Assembly: GCF_000169175.1 (NCBI RefSeq)
Contig: NZ_AAWS01000001.1
Span: 62,001 to 126,000 of the forward strand
Reading direction: 5' to 3'
Length of the DNA stretch: 64,000 nt
Source: Microscilla marina ATCC 23134
GTDB taxonomy: Bacteria; Bacteroidota; Bacteroidia; Cytophagales; Microscillaceae
Under the pieces are notes generated by a model that had not been told where the DNA came from, did not search any database, and saw only the letters and a program-made list of their open reading frames with translations. The position numbers and the translations under genes are program-made. Below, in pieces: positions 10,234 through 19,453 of this stretch (position 1 is the first letter of the stretch; every line of letters begins with the position of its first letter).

Positions 10234-12099
10234 ATGAGTAAGTATACAGAAGATAATATAAAAACCCTTGATTGGCGTGAGCATATTCGTAAACGTCCTG
10301 GTATGTATATCGGGAAGTTGGGCAATGGATCGGCGCAGGATGATGGGATTTATGTGTTGGTCAAAGAGATTTTGGACAACTCTATAGATGAACACATGAT
10401 GGGGTTTGGTAAAAAAATAGAAATCAAGCTCGAAGAGAAAAGAGTAGTAGTGCGCGATTATGGAAGGGGGATTCCTTTAGGTAAAGTAATAGACTGTGTG
10501 TCTAAGATCAATACTGGAGGAAAATATGACTCTGATGCTTTCCAAAAATCGGTAGGTTTGAACGGAGTAGGTACCAAAGCAGTAAATGCTTTGTCGGCTT
10601 ATTTCAAGGTACAATCTTTTCGTGATGGTGAAACCAAAGTGGCAGAGTTTAACCAAGGGGTCATTACCAACGATGAACCGATTGCCAAAACATCGGAACG
10701 CAATGGCACATTGACTATTTTTGAGCCCGATAATGATGTTTTTGTCAATTATAAATACAACCCTGACTTCTTAGAAGACCTCATCTGGAACTATGCTTTC
10801 TTGAATGCCGGGCTTAAGATTAAGTTCAATGGCAAAGAGTATTTTTCTGAAAATGGGTTGCTTGATTTATTGCGCTTCAAAACCAATAAAACCAATATTC
10901 GTTACCCTATTATTCACCTCAAGGGCAATGACATTGAAGTAGCACTGACCCACTCAAACCAATATGGTGAAGAGTATTATTCGTTTGTAAACGGACAAAA
11001 TACTACCCAGGGAGGAACCCACCTGTCGGCTTTTAGAGAAAGCGTGGTAAAGGTAGCGCGCGATTTTTATGGCAAAGATTTCGACTCTGCCGATGTGCGG
11101 GCATCTATAGTGGCCACCGTGAGCATAAGGGTGCAAGAACCCGTGTTTGAGTCACAAACCAAAACCAAGCTAGGGTCTCAACAAGTGGCTCCAGGAGGCT
11201 TAAGTATTCGGGCATTTGTCAATGATTTTATCAAAACTGAGCTCGACAACTACTTACACCGTAACCCTGAAGTAGCCAAAGCAATAGAAGCGCGTATTTT
11301 GCAGTCGGAGAAAGAGCGCAAAGAGATTTCGGTGATTAAAAAACTTGCCAACCAAAAAGCACGCAAGGCAAACTTACACAACAAAAAGCTGCGTGACTGC
11401 CGGGTACATTTTATTGATCAGAAAAAAGACAACCGTTATGAAACCACCTTGTTTATTACCGAGGGAGATTCGGCGAGTGGTTCTTTGACCAAAGCCCGCG
11501 ACGTGCAAACCCAGGCAGTATTTAGTTTGCGGGGTAAGCCACTCAACTGTTATAAATTAACCAAAAAGGTAGTATACGAAAACGAAGAGTTTAATTTGCT
11601 ACAGCACGCCCTTGATATTGAGGATGGCATAGAAAACCTTCGCTATAATAAAATTGTGATTGCTACTGATGCCGATGTAGACGGTATGCACATTCGTTTG
11701 TTGTTGATGACTTTCTTTTTACAGTTTTTTCCTGATGTGGTCAAGCAGGGGCATTTGTATGTATTGGAGACACCTTTGTTTAGGGTGCGCAATAAGAAAA
11801 AAACAGTGTATTGCTACAGCGAAAAAGAAAAACAACGTGCGATAAAATCTTTGGGAAGCAAGCCCGAAATTACTCGATTTAAAGGTTTGGGTGAGATTTC
11901 TCCCGATGAGTTTGGCCAATTTATCGGGTCAAATATGCGCGCCGAACCAGTAAGTTTGCGCTCTGAAACTTCTATAGACGATGTGCTTGCGTATTATATG
12001 GGTAAAAACACAGCAGATCGACAAAAGTTTATTGTGGACAACTTAAGGGTAGAGAGTGACACCGTAGAAGGCGAAGCTTTAGAAACAGAAACTGCTTAA
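10234..12099 (+). CDS. parE: DNA topoisomerase IV subunit B
   Basis: ATPase subunit of type IIA topoisomerase, 621 residues, the usual length for Bacteroidota ParE and shorter than typical GyrB. The N-terminal GHKL ATPase has Glu-45 and Asn-49 in [17 protein letters not shown] at 75-81 and [14 protein letters not shown] from 108. The TOPRIM domain has EGDSASGS near 409 and [10 protein letters not shown] near 479. The KRPGMYIG start and the SLRGKPLNC segment support ParE rather than GyrB. With ParC it decatenates daughter chromosomes. No parC gene follows, because the next gene is convergent. GyrB is the alternative, less likely from length. Confidence 0.88.
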   Translation: MSKYTEDNIKTLDWREHIRKRPGMYIGKLGNGSAQDDGIYVLVKEILDNSIDEHMMGFGKKIEIKLEEKRVVVRDYGRGIPLGKVIDCVSKINTGGKYDSDAFQKSVGLNGVGTKAVNALSAYFKVQSFRDGETKVAEFNQGVITNDEPIAKTSERNGTLTIFEPDNDVFVNYKYNPDFLEDLIWNYAFLNAGLKIKFNGKEYFSENGLLDLLRFKTNKTNIRYPIIHLKGNDIEVALTHSNQYGEEYYSFVNGQNTTQGGTHLSAFRESVVKVARDFYGKDFDSADVRASIVATVSIRVQEPVFESQTKTKLGSQQVAPGGLSIRAFVNDFIKTELDNYLHRNPEVAKAIEARILQSEKERKEISVIKKLANQKARKANLHNKKLRDCRVHFIDQKKDNRYETTLFITEGDSASGSLTKARDVQTQAVFSLRGKPLNCYKLTKKVVYENEEFNLLQHALDIEDGIENLRYNKIVIATDADVDGMHIRLLLMTFFLQFFPDVVKQGHLYVLETPLFRVRNKKKTVYCYSEKEKQRAIKSLGSKPEITRFKGLGEISPDEFGQFIGSNMRAEPVSLRSETSIDDVLAYYMGKNTADRQKFIVDNLRVESDTVEGEALETETA

Positions 12100-12117
12100 T
12101 TATAAGACACTTAAGTG

Positions 12118-12156
12118 AAAAAACGGCGGGTAGCTTTGGGTTACCCGCCGTTTTTT
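12118..12156. terminator. Bidirectional intrinsic terminator between parE and the lipoprotein gene
   Basis: ACGGCGGGTA at 12123-12132 pairs with TACCCGCCGT at 12142-12151 around a nine-base loop. A and T runs flank both sides, giving a U tract on either strand. It sits between convergent stop codons at 12099 and 12163. Confidence 0.9.
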
Positions 12157-12162
12157 TTGCAC

Positions 12163-12897
12163 CTATTGGGTAAGCAAAGTAGCCACTACAATCTCAGACA
12201 GGTCGGTTTTTATTTCATAGTATATTTTAAACGCCCCATCTATCCGGTTGTCATCGGTAATGTCAGGAAAACGAACGTAAGAACTGCCCTTGCCCGGAGG
12301 CCAGGCTGCCGATGAAATCTCAAAGGCAAAGTTACCATTATTAAACCCTATTTTGGTAATATTGAGCGTGTTGGTTTTGCCACTGGTGAGCCTTGCTGTC
12401 ATAAAAGACCCTTTGACAATGTTGCCTGTGGCGGGGTCTAACTGAGCAATGACCGAAGCCTTGGGTCCTCCGCCACTGCCATAACTATTCATATACACCC
12501 CACTAAAAGCGTCGGCATTTATTTGTTTTTTGGTGATGTAGCCCGCATCATTGCTGCCCCCATCTACCGTAAACACCACCCAGGGTACATTATTGGCATC
12601 TACCGTAACCAGTACAGCCCTGCCATCTACTCCGGTATTTTCGTAGGTTACCTTCCACAGTTGATTGCCTTGCCCATCTTTTTTTATTACATAAGGGTTT
12701 TGGTTGTTACTGCTTGCCTGGTCAAAGCCCACTGTGTATTGGTTGCTTTGGGCATCCGTTGCTTCGGTATTGCCGGTAAGCGTTGTTGTATTTCCTCCAC
12801 CAGCCACTGGGTCTACTATATCGTCTTTTTTGGCGCAAGCCAACAAGCCTACCAATAAGATCGGCAAATACAAAGTATTGTACAATGATTTTGTCAT
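12163..12897 (-). CDS. Predicted lipoprotein of unknown function
   Basis: A 244-residue protein with a signal sequence ending in an LLAC lipobox (Cys about residue 21), so it should be lipid-anchored in the cell envelope. A Gly/Thr/Asn-rich linker follows. The remainder has short beta-rich segments such as PYVIKKDGQGNQLWKV and VPWVVFTVDGG, which resemble blades of beta-propeller or PQQ-like repeats, but there are too few copies to call a fold. It has no operon partner and converges on parE. No catalytic motif is visible. Confidence 0.75.
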   Translation of the reverse strand: MTKSLYNTLYLPILLVGLLACAKKDDIVDPVAGGGNTTTLTGNTEATDAQSNQYTVGFDQASSNNQNPYVIKKDGQGNQLWKVTYENTGVDGRAVLVTVDANNVPWVVFTVDGGSNDAGYITKKQINADAFSGVYMNSYGSGGGPKASVIAQLDPATGNIVKGSFMTARLTSGKTNTLNITKIGFNNGNFAFEISSAAWPPGKGSSYVRFPDITDDNRIDGAFKIYYEIKTDLSEIVVATLLTQ

Positions 12898-13200
12898 ATA
12901 AAGAGGTTTATTTGGGGTAATGGATTTGATTTGCTACCCAAAAACCAGACTTTAAACTTGGTGAGGCATTGGTGGAGCAAACTCTTCTTATGTTATTCGA
13001 GTCTAGCCTTTTTTTGTTTCCAGAAAGCACTGTTTTATCAAGCAGTTTTTACCTTTAAATATGTTCTGGAAGAAAGCTGATTTTTGACTATTTATGGTGT
13101 AAAGAGTTATTTGTAAGGGTAAATTACAGTAGATGGATATGGAAAAAAACAATAAAATGCGTAATATGCTGGCTTAAATCAAACTTTTGTTAGAATACAG
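12898..13200. other. Divergent intergenic region
   Basis: About 300 AT-rich bases between the lipoprotein gene and the duplicated-domain gene. I found no exact TAnnTTTG promoter on either strand and no strong hairpin. Confidence 0.4.
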
Positions 13201-14604
13201 ATGTCCAATACACCTCAATCCCAAAAAATAAAAAGAAACAAGCTCATTCAAAAAATTGATTCTTACCTACAGTCAAAAGGACAGGACTATTTAGAAGTTT
13301 ATTTTTTGGCGAACGTCAGCTATAAAGTCAAACTGAAAGTAATGGGTGGTCAACTCAAAGCTTTTTTAAATGAGGAAAATATACGCCAGATAAATGAAAT
13401 CGATTACTCTAGTGTGAAGCAAGCCCTTGTAAAGGACGATGATAAGCGCAACATGGAGTATAATCAGAACCTTATTCAAGAAGCAATTGAAAATAGTGCA
13501 GATATAGACCTCAACCCTCTATGTTGTGGATACCTTGGTCCTTATAACAATCCTACCAGAAGCACCCATAGGTACAATGCATATGCTGCATTGTTTGTAA
13601 AAACCAGTGATTTGAAAGATTTGCTTGCCCAAAACAATTTGACCTCTATCAAGCCATTTTTATCTATCAATGATTTAGTAACTTTGTGCTGGTCATTGTT
13701 AAAAGATGATGCCTTTATAGTAGAAGTGAGCCCTCAAGAAAAAGAAACCAAGCAATCAAAGAAAGGCATCTCATTAGAAAAAAACCATCTAAGGAATCAA
13801 CTGATTCAACTAATTGGGGAGTACCTCCAGGCAAAAAGACAAAGCCATATAACAGCGTATTTCTTAGCAGTTGCCAACTATCAGGTGAATTTGAAGGTGG
13901 TGGGCGATCAATTTAAAGCTTTTTTAAACGAGGAAAACATACGCCAGATAAATGAAATCGATTACTCTAGTGTGAAGCAAGCCCTCATAAAGGAGGACGA
14001 TAAGCGAAATTTAGAGAACAACCGGGTACTTATTCAACAAGCAATTAACAACAAGTCTGGCATAGACCTCAACCCTTTGTGTTGTGGATACCTTGGTCCT
14101 CATAAAAGCCCTGCTAGAAGCACACACAAGTACAATGCGTATGACAACCTGTGTTTTAAAACCAGTGATCTGAGTGACCTTTTGTCAAAAAATAATTTAA
14201 GTTTTTCAAAACCATACCTCTCGATCAACGACCTATTGATACTGTGCTGGCCATTGTTGAAAGATGGTAGCGAAGCTTTGGTTATCAAAACAATGCCCCA
14301 TTCCTCATTGCCAATTAACAACGATGAGGTAAAGGAGCAACTCGCAGAAGCACTAGTAGTGGAACCAGCTAAGCCAGTGATAGACATACATCAACCCTCT
14401 GAACTACAGCTTGGCGTGGCAAAAGCCTTAAAGTGTGTTGATTTTGCTGATGTAGTTGGTTATTTTGACGCTTTAGACCCTATAGTACCCGCCAGGTTTC
14501 TTGCAACATATAATCAAATCAGGCAGCAATATATACTTCAAGGAGTCAGTGGAGAATACTTTGGGCGCCTCAAGGTGTTTGCGCGCGGTTTGTTGCGTGG
14601 ATAA
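13201..14604 (+). CDS. Internally duplicated protein with a helical C-terminal domain
   Basis: A 467-residue protein of unknown function. Two copies of a module of about 160 residues lie one after the other, offset by exactly 186 codons (558 bases). Shared hallmarks are KAFLNEENIRQINEIDYSS, LNPLCCGYLGP and LSINDL, and parts are almost identical at DNA level (about 13357-13430 against 13915-13988), so the duplication is recent or kept similar by gene conversion. The last 70 residues form a separate domain (VAKALKCVDFADVVGYFDAL ... EYFGRLKVFARGLL) that looks all-helical. It resembles the small adaptor or effector-associated domains found at the ends of bacterial conflict proteins, but I cannot assign it to a named family. 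No signal peptide is present. A decayed copy of this C-terminal end lies at 15001-15066. Confidence 0.8.
   Translation: MSNTPQSQKIKRNKLIQKIDSYLQSKGQDYLEVYFLANVSYKVKLKVMGGQLKAFLNEENIRQINEIDYSSVKQALVKDDDKRNMEYNQNLIQEAIENSADIDLNPLCCGYLGPYNNPTRSTHRYNAYAALFVKTSDLKDLLAQNNLTSIKPFLSINDLVTLCWSLLKDDAFIVEVSPQEKETKQSKKGISLEKNHLRNQLIQLIGEYLQAKRQSHITAYFLAVANYQVNLKVVGDQFKAFLNEENIRQINEIDYSSVKQALIKEDDKRNLENNRVLIQQAINNKSGIDLNPLCCGYLGPHKSPARSTHKYNAYDNLCFKTSDLSDLLSKNNLSFSKPYLSINDLLILCWPLLKDGSEALVIKTMPHSSLPINNDEVKEQLAEALVVEPAKPVIDIHQPSELQLGVAKALKCVDFADVVGYFDALDPIVPARFLATYNQIRQQYILQGVSGEYFGRLKVFARGLLRG
13237..13713 (+). repeat. First copy of the duplicated module
   Basis: Codes for the first module, from NKLIQKID to LCWSLLKDD. 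The partner copy is 558 bases downstream. Confidence 0.8.
13795..14271 (+). repeat. Second copy of the duplicated module
   Basis: Codes for the second module, from NQLIQLIG to LCWPLLKDG. It keeps the two adjacent Cys and the GYLGP segment of the first copy. Confidence 0.8.
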
Positions 14605-14692
14605 AAATAGTCCTTGACCCTTGTCCCAACCTCAATAAAACAAGTTTTTACGAGGTGCTTGCATTCCCTGAGAGTGATGAGCTCATAAAAAA

Positions 14693-14775
14693 TGATTTTT
14701 TTCTTTCAATGCAACCTTTAGCCCGGTGGCAAGTTTCTGACTACTAAGCGTTCGTTTAAATCGTTCGCTTGCAGT
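14693..14775 (+). repeat. Direct repeat, copy A
   Basis: About 83 bases, including GCAACCTTTAGCCC and CTGACTACTAAGCG, recur at 15115-15199 with only scattered differences. This copy starts 88 bases after the stop of the upstream gene. Confidence 0.85.
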
Positions 14776-14803
14776 TACTCTACCCAGCTTTTAACTTCGT
14801 TGA

Positions 14804-14988
14804 GCTCAGCACAAAATGTAGCTTCGGTTTTTCAAAAGTACCGTCATCGCCTCAGCTCGTGTCTCCACGAGCTGATCGGAACTCTGAAAAATACTAGACG
14901 CTACGACGAGGCGATTTAGCTTTGCTGAGCACCGACATTCATCGGTATCTAAGGACTCGTAAACTCGGTTGTGAAGACACAAACCGAG
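14804..14988. repeat. Cluster of nested inverted repeats
   Basis: Three levels of pairing can be read. GCTCAGCA (14804-14811) pairs with TGCTGAGC (14923-14930). ATCGCCTC (14846-14853) pairs with GAGGCGAT (14908-14915). CAGCTCGTG (14853-14861) pairs with CACGAGCTG (14866-14874) over a four-base loop. A further near-perfect hairpin, CTCGGTTGTG with CACAAACCGAG, follows at about 14964-14988. The cluster lies between the two direct repeats. Confidence 0.6.
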
Positions 14989-15000
14989 GCGAAAGATAAT

Positions 15001-15066
15001 CATGATGTAGAGTTCTTTGGGAGACTCAACGTGTTTGCTAATAATTTGCTCGCTAAGTTAGATTAA
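15001..15066 (+). pseudogene. Remnant of a second copy of the helical C-terminal domain
   Basis: Read in this frame the segment gives EFFGRLNVFANNLL followed by a few residues and TAA. This matches EYFGRLKVFARGLL at the very end of the gene at 13201-14604. No upstream coding sequence for the rest of a gene is visible, so this is a 3' fragment. As with the parent gene, it is followed closely by the 83-base direct repeat. Confidence 0.75.
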
Positions 15067-15114
15067 ACTTTCCTTCAACTTCTGGGTTCGTAGCTCTCGC
15101 TGCTGCATAACAAC

Positions 15115-15199
15115 TGATTTTTTTTTCTTCTCGTGCAACCTTTAGCCCAGGGGCAAGTGTCTGACTACTAAGCGCTCGTTTAAATCGTTCGTTTACAGT
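15115..15199 (+). repeat. Direct repeat, copy B
   Basis: Second copy of the segment at 14693-14775. It starts 48 bases after the stop of the remnant at 15001-15066. The order of coding end then repeat is the same in both places, so a segmental duplication carried both. Confidence 0.85.
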
Positions 15200-15282
15200 C
15201 TAAACCATGTAAAAACTAACCGTAGTTATCTATGTATTTTGTAACTTTACCAAAACCATTACATCATATAACCTTAAAATTC

Positions 15283-16365
15283 ATGAAAAATATTAAATAT
15301 TTACTTTGGGTCATTACCCTGGTGTTTTGTGTCCTTACTTTTTACAGTTTTTCAAGCCAGGCACAAGGCAGTGTTGTAGCTCAGATTGACACAAGTTATG
15401 CGGGTATAAAAAACGTAGAGATCAAAGCCCGCTTTTGCCGGGTAGAAATAGGCGCGGTAGACAATACCGACAAGGTGTCTTTTTTTGGCGAGATTACTGG
15501 CAACTACAGCAAAGGGGCATACAAGTTTATGCACCAAAAAGTAGGCAATACCCTCAAGGTATGGCTGGATGGTAAATCTTTTAAAATAGGTTTTTCTATC
15601 ATTTCCAAGAGCAAATTAATGTTTAAAATACCCAAGGGTACCAATGTAGTGGTGCAAAATACGTCGGGCAGTGTGTATGGAGTAGGACTCAACGGAGCCA
15701 TTACCCACCTTGCCGCCAATTCGGGCAGTATAAAAGCCGCCAATATCAACTCGCCTAAAGTATACATCAAAACCAGCTCTGGTAGCATAAAGACAGAAAA
15801 CATAAGCGGCAAAAACATAGAATTTAAGTCGTCTTCAGGTAGTATCAGGGCTGAGAATGTGAGTGGACAAACGCTCATTGCCCAGAGTAGTTCGGGTGGG
15901 CAACGTTGGGCAAACATCACTGCGGAGTTTACCACTCAGGCAAATTCGGGAGGCATAAGAGTGACTGGTGTCAAAGGAAATACCAGCCTTAGAACCTCTT
16001 CGGGGTCTATCAAGGTAAGCAACCTGGCAGGCAACCTGAAGGCCAAGGCAAGTTCGGGGGGAGTACTCCTTAAAAATGTACAAGGTGCTTTGAATGTACG
16101 TGCGTCATCGGGCAGTATCAAAGGAGATGAAATATTGCTTACTGGCAACTCAGATTTTGAAAGTCGATCGGGAGGGATTAGAATGAAGCTCAAAAATGAC
16201 CTTAAAAAATTAGACTTTGACTTAAGGGCTAGTTCGGGCAGCCTGCGCATAGGAGGGCAGCGTTCGGGCAAGCGTTTTGTGCTCAGAAATGGCAATCGTA
16301 TTTTAGTCACAGGCATTAGCCGTTCGGGTAGTCAACGTTATGTGTCTTTTGACGAAGGAAAGTAG
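15283..16365 (+). CDS. Secreted DUF4097-like beta-helix repeat protein
   Basis: A 360-residue protein. The ATG at 15283 is preferred over one 17 codons upstream because MKNIKYLLWV begins a clean signal peptide ending SSQAQ. The mature part is a series of short beta repeats, each with an S-S-G-S-I-K or S-S-G-G-x-R turn, about ten in all, typical of the DUF4097 family predicted to fold as a right-handed beta helix. Proteins of this family are envelope or surface proteins with no known enzymatic activity. It is a single-gene unit closed by the terminator at 16395-16434. Confidence 0.82.
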   Translation: MKNIKYLLWVITLVFCVLTFYSFSSQAQGSVVAQIDTSYAGIKNVEIKARFCRVEIGAVDNTDKVSFFGEITGNYSKGAYKFMHQKVGNTLKVWLDGKSFKIGFSIISKSKLMFKIPKGTNVVVQNTSGSVYGVGLNGAITHLAANSGSIKAANINSPKVYIKTSSGSIKTENISGKNIEFKSSSGSIRAENVSGQTLIAQSSSGGQRWANITAEFTTQANSGGIRVTGVKGNTSLRTSSGSIKVSNLAGNLKAKASSGGVLLKNVQGALNVRASSGSIKGDEILLTGNSDFESRSGGIRMKLKNDLKKLDFDLRASSGSLRIGGQRSGKRFVLRNGNRILVTGISRSGSQRYVSFDEGK

Positions 16366-16394
16366 CCCTACTTTGACCATTAGATTTTATAAAG

Positions 16395-16434
16395 AAAGCC
16401 CACCGCTGACAGACAATGGTCAACGGTGGGCTTT
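16395..16434. terminator. Intrinsic terminator
   Basis: AAAGCCCACCG at 16395-16405 pairs with CGGTGGGCTTT at 16424-16434, followed by more T. An inner TGAC/GTCA pair extends the stem. It lies between convergent genes and can serve both. Confidence 0.9.
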
Positions 16435-16475
16435 TTGTGTAGCTAAATCCTTATAAAAGACTAACCACCTAAACT

Positions 16476-18998
16476 TTATTTACTTTTTGGGTTCAGAATA
16501 GCTTCAATGCGTGCTACTACATCCTGGTAATGGTATCTAGTCATCGAATCGCTGCTGGTATTAGCAGCACGACGCGCCAGGTTCTTAATTTGATTCAATT
16601 CACCACGGGCAATAGGACGAATGTCTGACTGGCTTACATCTACCTTTGAGTAGCCCATAAAACTCAACAAAGCACGGTTCTTTACTGGAGCTTGTTCCTT
16701 AGTCAGTAAGCGCTCTAGTTGCTCTATATGGGCACGTTGCAAGTTACGACGGTAAGTTCCTGTTTTGCCCCCATTTTTGGCTTCACTCCAAATGCCATCG
16801 CGTAAATCTTTGCACATATCTATCATCTTATAAGCCTGGTTGCCATTCAACGTTTCGTTTTCGATGAGGCGCGCCAAGCGGCTAAAATCAAGTAATTGCT
16901 TCAGCACCCTTACTTGTGCCGCACGAATACGGTTGATAATTCCGTCGGCTTCTACTTTAGCCAATATGTCTTTACGAATCATCCATTTGGGCGTTTTAAA
17001 AGCCTGATCAATCAAAAATTTCATGGCTTTTTTCTGGTGGGCTTTAGGCACATGGGTATACACATCACCTTTCTGGTCGGCTGTTTTATAATACTCATAT
17101 ACTCCCCCTACATTGGTAGCAACGTGTCCCATATAACGGCTCCATTGCCCCAATATTTGTCCATAAAGCTCTTGCAGCGTTTCGTAATTTTCTCCTTCTT
17201 TATAAGTCCACTTTACTAGATTGTTCATAATGCGCTTAAGGTTGGCAATGCCATAACCACTGGCTTTTACTGCATCGTCGCCTAAGTCTTCGGTTTGGGC
17301 TGATGGATCGCGTGGTCCAAACATTTGACGCCCAAAACGATAGTTTTTATCACCAGCTTTTGCTTTGATCCATTGGTTCAGTACTGCGCGTTCTTCTTCG
17401 GCAGTTTTGTCCAAGATAGGGCGGTACCCCCAGCGAATAGCATATATATCGTAAATACCAATGTTGGGCATCAACGAAACCCCTTTATCGCCGGGTTGAG
17501 CTATATAATTAAATCGGGCATAGTCCATGATGGAAGGAGCAGTTCCCATTTTTTTTGTAAAACTTGCTGAGCGCAAAGAGTCTACTGGGTAAGCCGAGCT
17601 TGAGCCCATATTGTGGGGTAGCCCCAAGGTGTGTCCTACTTCGTGGGCAGCTACAAAGCGAATCAATTGTCCCATCAACTCATCGCTAAACTGAGGGTTG
17701 CGAGCATCAGGGTTGATGGCGGCAGTTTGCACAAAAAACCAGTTGCGTAGCAGTTTCATTACATTGTGGTACCAGATAATATCACTTTCTAAAATCTCCC
17801 CGGTGCGTGGGTCGTGCACATGAGGGCCCATTGCATTTTGAATAGGGTTGGTTACGTAACGAATTACCGAGTAACGTACATCTTCGGGGCTATACTCTGG
17901 GTCTTCTTTTTTAGTAGGGGCATATTTGCCAATAATGGCATTTTTAAATCCAGCCTTTTCAAAAGCTTTTTGCCAATCTTCTACTCCTTGTTTTAGGTAC
18001 TTACGCCACTTTACTGGAGTACCTGCGCCTATATAATAAACAATGGGCTTTATCGGCTCTACCAATTCTCCTCTTTTAAATGCCTCAGGGTCTTTGGGTT
18101 CAAGCCTCCAGCGTGTAATAAACTGACGGCGCTTTGCTTCGTGTATATCCTTATTGTACAAAGTCTGCCTTACCGAAAAGTACCCCACTCGTTGGTCAAA
18201 ATAGCGAGGCTTCATTGGTTTTTCGGGGAGCAAAATCATCGATTGGTTCATTTCCAAAGACAAAGATCCTGTAATGGCGTTGCTCGGTAGTTTGGTAGCA
18301 GTGTAGGTCAATATATGGCGTACTTCTATATTTTTTGGGTAACTCTTTATGCCTGAAATCATCGAGCGACTCTTGTCTAAGCGTCTTACCCCAAAGCGGC
18401 GTTTTTGGGCGGAGCTCAAGGGGCCAATCATTGCTACATCGCCCGTAAAAAGCTTAGATATCTCTATCACATAATTTTGTTTGTCTTTGCTGATAGTAGC
18501 CAGTCTAAACGACATAATGATAGGCTCAAAGTTGTTACTTTTTACCGACTTATATATCGGGTCATTCTCATTGGCTACACTATTGTAAGACACCGAGCGT
18601 AGCAAGATCGTGTTGTCTACTTTTTGCCAGCGTACTACTTGTTGCGGGCGTGACTTCATACCTGCACCACCAAACGAAATGCCTTGAGTAATGCCTGAAA
18701 TACGGCTTACAATCAACATTTCTTTATTAAGTAGTTGTTTGGGTATTTCAAAGTAGTGTTTGGTTTTTACCTTGTGGTAAATAAACAAGCCTGAATCTGT
18801 TTTGGCGGCTTTAGTGATTACCTTATCGTAAGGTTTGATGCCACCGCGAGGTTTTTTCTTTTGAGGAGTAGTTTGTCCTTTTTTATTTTTACGATTTTTC
18901 TTTTTGCGTTGTGCAGTAGCGTCATTCGCCACTATTAAAATCAGCCCCAGGCAAAGCATCAATGCATTCCTTAAGGTGTTTTTATAATTTTCCTTCAT
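16476..18998 (-). CDS. Secreted zinc-dependent metalloprotease (DUF5117/DUF5118 type)
   Basis: An 840-residue protein. The ATG at 18998 is preferred over an in-frame TTG at 19019 because MKENYKNTLR starts a signal peptide ending NDATAQ. A basic stretch (RKKKNRKNKK) follows. The zinc site HEVGHTLGLPHN lies near residues 450-461 and a Met-turn, SIMDYARFNY, near 488, as in metzincin-like enzymes of this Bacteroidota family. The N-terminal region matches the DUF5117/DUF5118 layout (GIKPYDKVITKAAKTDSG). The likely role is extracellular or periplasmic protein degradation. It stands alone on the minus strand. Confidence 0.9.
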   Translation of the reverse strand: MKENYKNTLRNALMLCLGLILIVANDATAQRKKKNRKNKKGQTTPQKKKPRGGIKPYDKVITKAAKTDSGLFIYHKVKTKHYFEIPKQLLNKEMLIVSRISGITQGISFGGAGMKSRPQQVVRWQKVDNTILLRSVSYNSVANENDPIYKSVKSNNFEPIIMSFRLATISKDKQNYVIEISKLFTGDVAMIGPLSSAQKRRFGVRRLDKSRSMISGIKSYPKNIEVRHILTYTATKLPSNAITGSLSLEMNQSMILLPEKPMKPRYFDQRVGYFSVRQTLYNKDIHEAKRRQFITRWRLEPKDPEAFKRGELVEPIKPIVYYIGAGTPVKWRKYLKQGVEDWQKAFEKAGFKNAIIGKYAPTKKEDPEYSPEDVRYSVIRYVTNPIQNAMGPHVHDPRTGEILESDIIWYHNVMKLLRNWFFVQTAAINPDARNPQFSDELMGQLIRFVAAHEVGHTLGLPHNMGSSSAYPVDSLRSASFTKKMGTAPSIMDYARFNYIAQPGDKGVSLMPNIGIYDIYAIRWGYRPILDKTAEEERAVLNQWIKAKAGDKNYRFGRQMFGPRDPSAQTEDLGDDAVKASGYGIANLKRIMNNLVKWTYKEGENYETLQELYGQILGQWSRYMGHVATNVGGVYEYYKTADQKGDVYTHVPKAHQKKAMKFLIDQAFKTPKWMIRKDILAKVEADGIINRIRAAQVRVLKQLLDFSRLARLIENETLNGNQAYKMIDMCKDLRDGIWSEAKNGGKTGTYRRNLQRAHIEQLERLLTKEQAPVKNRALLSFMGYSKVDVSQSDIRPIARGELNQIKNLARRAANTSSDSMTRYHYQDVVARIEAILNPKSK

Positions 18999-19203
18999 TA
19001 AAATAATTATTTTATACAAACATAATGTGTGGTGTTAGCAGCACACACAGGTGTCAAATTTACGAAAAGGTTTGTCTTGGTTTTTCCGATAACAACTTTT
19101 TAACATGGGCAATTTTTTAGAAACTGATATGTATGGTGTGACTAGGTATTGACGCTAAGTGATCTGGAAAAAATAAGCTGTGCCAATTCAAGAAAATACA
19201 TTG

Positions 19204-19264
19204 TTCTCAGACGATTCAAAAAAAACGGTACATAGCCGAAGCTATGGGGCTTTTTTTTTGAGAA
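19204..19264. repeat. Long intergenic hairpin with A/T arms
   Basis: TTCTCA pairs with TGAGAA, an A tract pairs with a T tract, and CATAGC pairs with GCTATG across a CGAA loop. The layout matches the hairpins at 4274-4313 and 37457-37500 in having a TAGC/GCTA core inside A/T-rich arms. It is not directly downstream of a stop codon. Confidence 0.6.
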
Positions 19265-19421
19265 GAATGAGGGCAATAGATACACTTTAATGGCTCAAAT
19301 TATTTATGAAAGATCACTAAACACTTGTTTAGCGAGGGTAGAGGTTGGGTTGTTTGATATGCCAGTATATATTGGCAACCCAAGATTTTTTGAGCCATTT
19401 TAATCGTCAAACAATAAACCA

Positions 19422-19429
19422 TATATTTG
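19422..19429 (+). promoter_or_regulatory. Candidate -7 promoter element for the thioesterase gene
   Basis: TATATTTG matches TAnnTTTG, 24 bases before the ATG at 19454. I see no good -33 partner at the right distance. Confidence 0.35.
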
Positions 19430-19453
19430 CCCCAATTCACCAAAAATATTTTA

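Larger units (their letters stand above)
14605..15282. other. Intergenic region with duplicated debris and nested inverted repeats
   Basis: Holds two copies of an 83-base segment, a gene remnant and several hairpins, annotated separately. No intact gene is visible. Confidence 0.7.
18999..19453. other. Divergent intergenic region
   Basis: Contains a minus-strand -7 element (TAAATTTG, complement of 19055-19062) in front of the metalloprotease gene, the hairpin at 19204-19264, and a plus-strand -7 match in front of the thioesterase. No gene is seen. Confidence 0.5.
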
